Positions 62,634 through 64,000 of a stretch of DNA of 64,000 nucleotides are shown here, one piece after another; positions within the stretch are counted from its first letter, which is position 1, and every line of letters begins with the position of its first letter. The notes below the pieces were generated by a model, which worked only from the letters and a program-made list of their open reading frames with translations, did no database searches and was not told the origin of the DNA. Position numbers and translations under genes: made by a program. Origin of the DNA: Pelagibius sp040217155 (GTDB lineage: Bacteria; Pseudomonadota; Alphaproteobacteria; Kiloniellales; Kiloniellaceae); assembly GCA_040217155.1 (NCBI GenBank), contig JAVJNS010000030.1, forward strand, positions 41,552 to 105,551, read 5' to 3'.

Positions 62634-63848
62634 ATGACGCGTTCCGCCGGGCTGCCGCCCTATCGCTGGGTCATCGTTGCCGCTTCCGCGCTGATCCTGG
62701 CCACGGCGATGGGTACCATAGTCAACGGGATGTCGGCGTTCCTCGTGCCGATGCAGGAAGCCTACGGCTGGGAGCGCGGAGACATCGCCCTGATTAACGT
62801 CGCCGGACTCCTGGGTCTGGCATTCGGCGGGCTCTTGATGGGGCCGCTGGCTGACCGCTGCGGCACCCGTCCTGTCGTGTTTTTTGGCGTCACCGTGCTG
62901 GGACTGTGCTATCTGGCGGCCTCGTTGGCGGATGCCCTCTGGCACTACTACCTGCTCATGGTCGTGGCCGGCTTCTTCGGCGCCGCGGCGATTTTCCCGC
63001 CGATCATGGCGGCAATCGGCAACTGGTTCCCGATCGGCGCCGGGCTGGCGATCGGTGTCGCTTCGGCCGGCCAGGCGCTGGGTCAGGGCGGGGCTCCCTT
63101 CGTGTCATCGCTTTTGATCCAATCGCTCGGCATCAGCGGCGCTTTCGGCGCCATCGGCGCTCTGATGCTCGCCGTCCTCGTTCCTCTCGCCGCGCTGCTG
63201 CGACAACCGCCAGGAGGTCTCGACAGGGGGCAATCCGAGGCCGTCCCGTCCGACAGGGACTATCCGCCGTCCCGGGTTGTCATTCCGGCCATGTCTGTCG
63301 CCATCCTCCTGTGCTGTACCAGCATGTCCGTCCCCCTGATGCACCTGGTGCCGCTCATCCAGGACAAGGGCTTTGCCTTGGACGAGGCAAGCAGCGTCAT
63401 TTTCGTGATGCTGCTGGTGGCGATCGCCGGGCGCATTGCCTTCGGCAAGCTTGCCGATTTCATCGGCGCGCTGCCGGCCTATATGACGGCCACGGCTTGG
63501 ATGACGGTCATGATCTACGGATTTGTCCGGCTGGAAAGCCTCGACGCCTTCTATGTCTATGCCGTGGTCTATGGTTTTGGCTACGCGGGCGTCATGACCG
63601 GGGTGCTGGTAACCATCACTGCCCTGACACATCCGGCCCGCCGTGGAACGGCCATGGGCATTGTGATCATGTTTGGGTGGTTCGGCCACGCCGGTGGCGG
63701 CTATCTCGGCGGCGTGCTGTTCGATCTGACCGGCGGTTACGCCTTGGCCTACGGGATCGCCGCCGCCACCGGTGTCGCGAACCTCATTGTCGTCGGCTTG
63801 CTCTATCTGAGGACTCGGGGTCCACAATTCCGCTTGGCGAGGCCGTAG
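62634..63848 (+). CDS. MFS transporter
   Basis: A 404-residue major facilitator with twelve predicted hydrophobic segments. The loop 2-3 motif appears as GPLADRCGTRPVV (about 66-78), and a second half repeat as GKLADFIGALPA. A central cytoplasmic loop of about 35 residues lies after segment 6. AGGGGA precedes ATG 62634. It is third in the dehydrogenase-kinase-transporter operon (147-nt gap without a gene). Monocarboxylate-type MFS is the closest pattern; the substrate could be a methylamine derivative. Confidence 0.9.
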   Translation: MTRSAGLPPYRWVIVAASALILATAMGTIVNGMSAFLVPMQEAYGWERGDIALINVAGLLGLAFGGLLMGPLADRCGTRPVVFFGVTVLGLCYLAASLADALWHYYLLMVVAGFFGAAAIFPPIMAAIGNWFPIGAGLAIGVASAGQALGQGGAPFVSSLLIQSLGISGAFGAIGALMLAVLVPLAALLRQPPGGLDRGQSEAVPSDRDYPPSRVVIPAMSVAILLCCTSMSVPLMHLVPLIQDKGFALDEASSVIFVMLLVAIAGRIAFGKLADFIGALPAYMTATAWMTVMIYGFVRLESLDAFYVYAVVYGFGYAGVMTGVLVTITALTHPARRGTAMGIVIMFGWFGHAGGGYLGGVLFDLTGGYALAYGIAAATGVANLIVVGLLYLRTRGPQFRLARP

Positions 63849-63858
63849 AAGGCACCAA

Positions 63859-64000
63859 GAGCACTTTGCGCCCAATTTGAACCATTCTGCCGGAGCGGAT
63901 TTGTGTCAGGACCAAGAGGATTTGGCGCCGGGCATAGCGGCGCTATGGTCAAGCCAAAGCCCGCCGGTACTGGCGCAAAGTCGCCCGGCCCCCAAAAGGC
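63859..64000. repeat. MITE-like repeat, copy 3 (inverted, cut by window end)
   Basis: Begins with GAGCACTTTGCGCCCAATTT ten nt after the MFS stop and is nearly identical (four differences seen in about 140 nt) to the reverse complement of the right half of the 30314-30607 element, including the CATAGCGGCGCTATG palindrome. The base pair before it is AA rather than TA. The other half lies beyond 64000. Confidence 0.85.

Overview
The window is one contiguous stretch of a high-GC genome with dense, operon-organised genes. The gene families (FrcBCA, SmoEFGK/SmoS, a soxTRS-VW-XYZABCD cluster, choline sulfatase) point to an alphaproteobacterium, probably a marine or saline Rhodospirillales/Rhizobiales-type heterotroph that can also oxidise thiosulfate. 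That placement is inference from gene families; no rRNA or tRNA gene is visible. No CRISPR array, prophage or defence system was seen.

Layout. (1) 1-6527, minus: glycogen operon glgC-glgA-glgX-malQ, with malQ running off the left edge. (2) 6661-11048, plus: fructose-type ABC operon frcB-frcC-frcA with a PfkB kinase, divergent from glgC. (3) 11127-15904: a cytoplasmic DMSO-reductase-family molybdoenzyme and a diaminopropionate-ammonia-lyase-like PLP enzyme (minus), divergent from an M20 amidohydrolase (plus). (4) 15938-18818: an insertion scar made of half of a MITE-like repeat, a frameshifted ABC-ATPase fragment and an IS1595-family element of about 2.5 kb with 24-bp inverted repeats and passenger genes. 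(5) 19088-30214: an Lrp regulator, ribokinase, RbsD/FucU mutarotase, a complete MalFGK-type ABC importer and a convergent operon BtpA/SgcQ - M42 peptidase (SgcX-like) - FGGY kinase - SIS isomerase. This looks like an ABC-fed relative of the enterobacterial sgc locus. (6) 30314-30607: an intact 294-bp MITE-like element with inverted termini and flanking TA. (7) 30649-36500: aldose dehydrogenase and fuconolactonase, choline sulfatase with a decayed LysR gene beside it, a class II aldolase with a histone-like tail, and a SorC regulator. (8) 36581-44765: sorbitol/mannitol operon smoEFGK-smoS-SDR-HAD-FGGY kinase. (9) 45002-56485: sulfur oxidation cluster, with a soxS-soxR-soxT-glcG arm divergent from soxVW-XYZABCD and a periplasmic DsrE-like gene at the end. 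(10) 56517-63848: ureidoglycolate-lyase-like protein, pirin, FMN reductase, then a dimethylglycine/sarcosine-dehydrogenase-like gene, a choline-kinase-like phosphotransferase and an MFS transporter. (11) 63859-64000: a third MITE copy, inverted and cut by the window end.

How it works together: three separate sugar or polyol ABC importers, each with its own kinases, dehydrogenases and regulator, feed central metabolism, and surplus carbon can go to glycogen. The sox cluster adds electrons from thiosulfate and is probably controlled by the persulfide-type ArsR repressor SoxR through two dyads visible in the two intergenic regions. The accessory content (MITE copies, IS1595, two gene remnants) lies mainly in the gaps between these metabolic modules.
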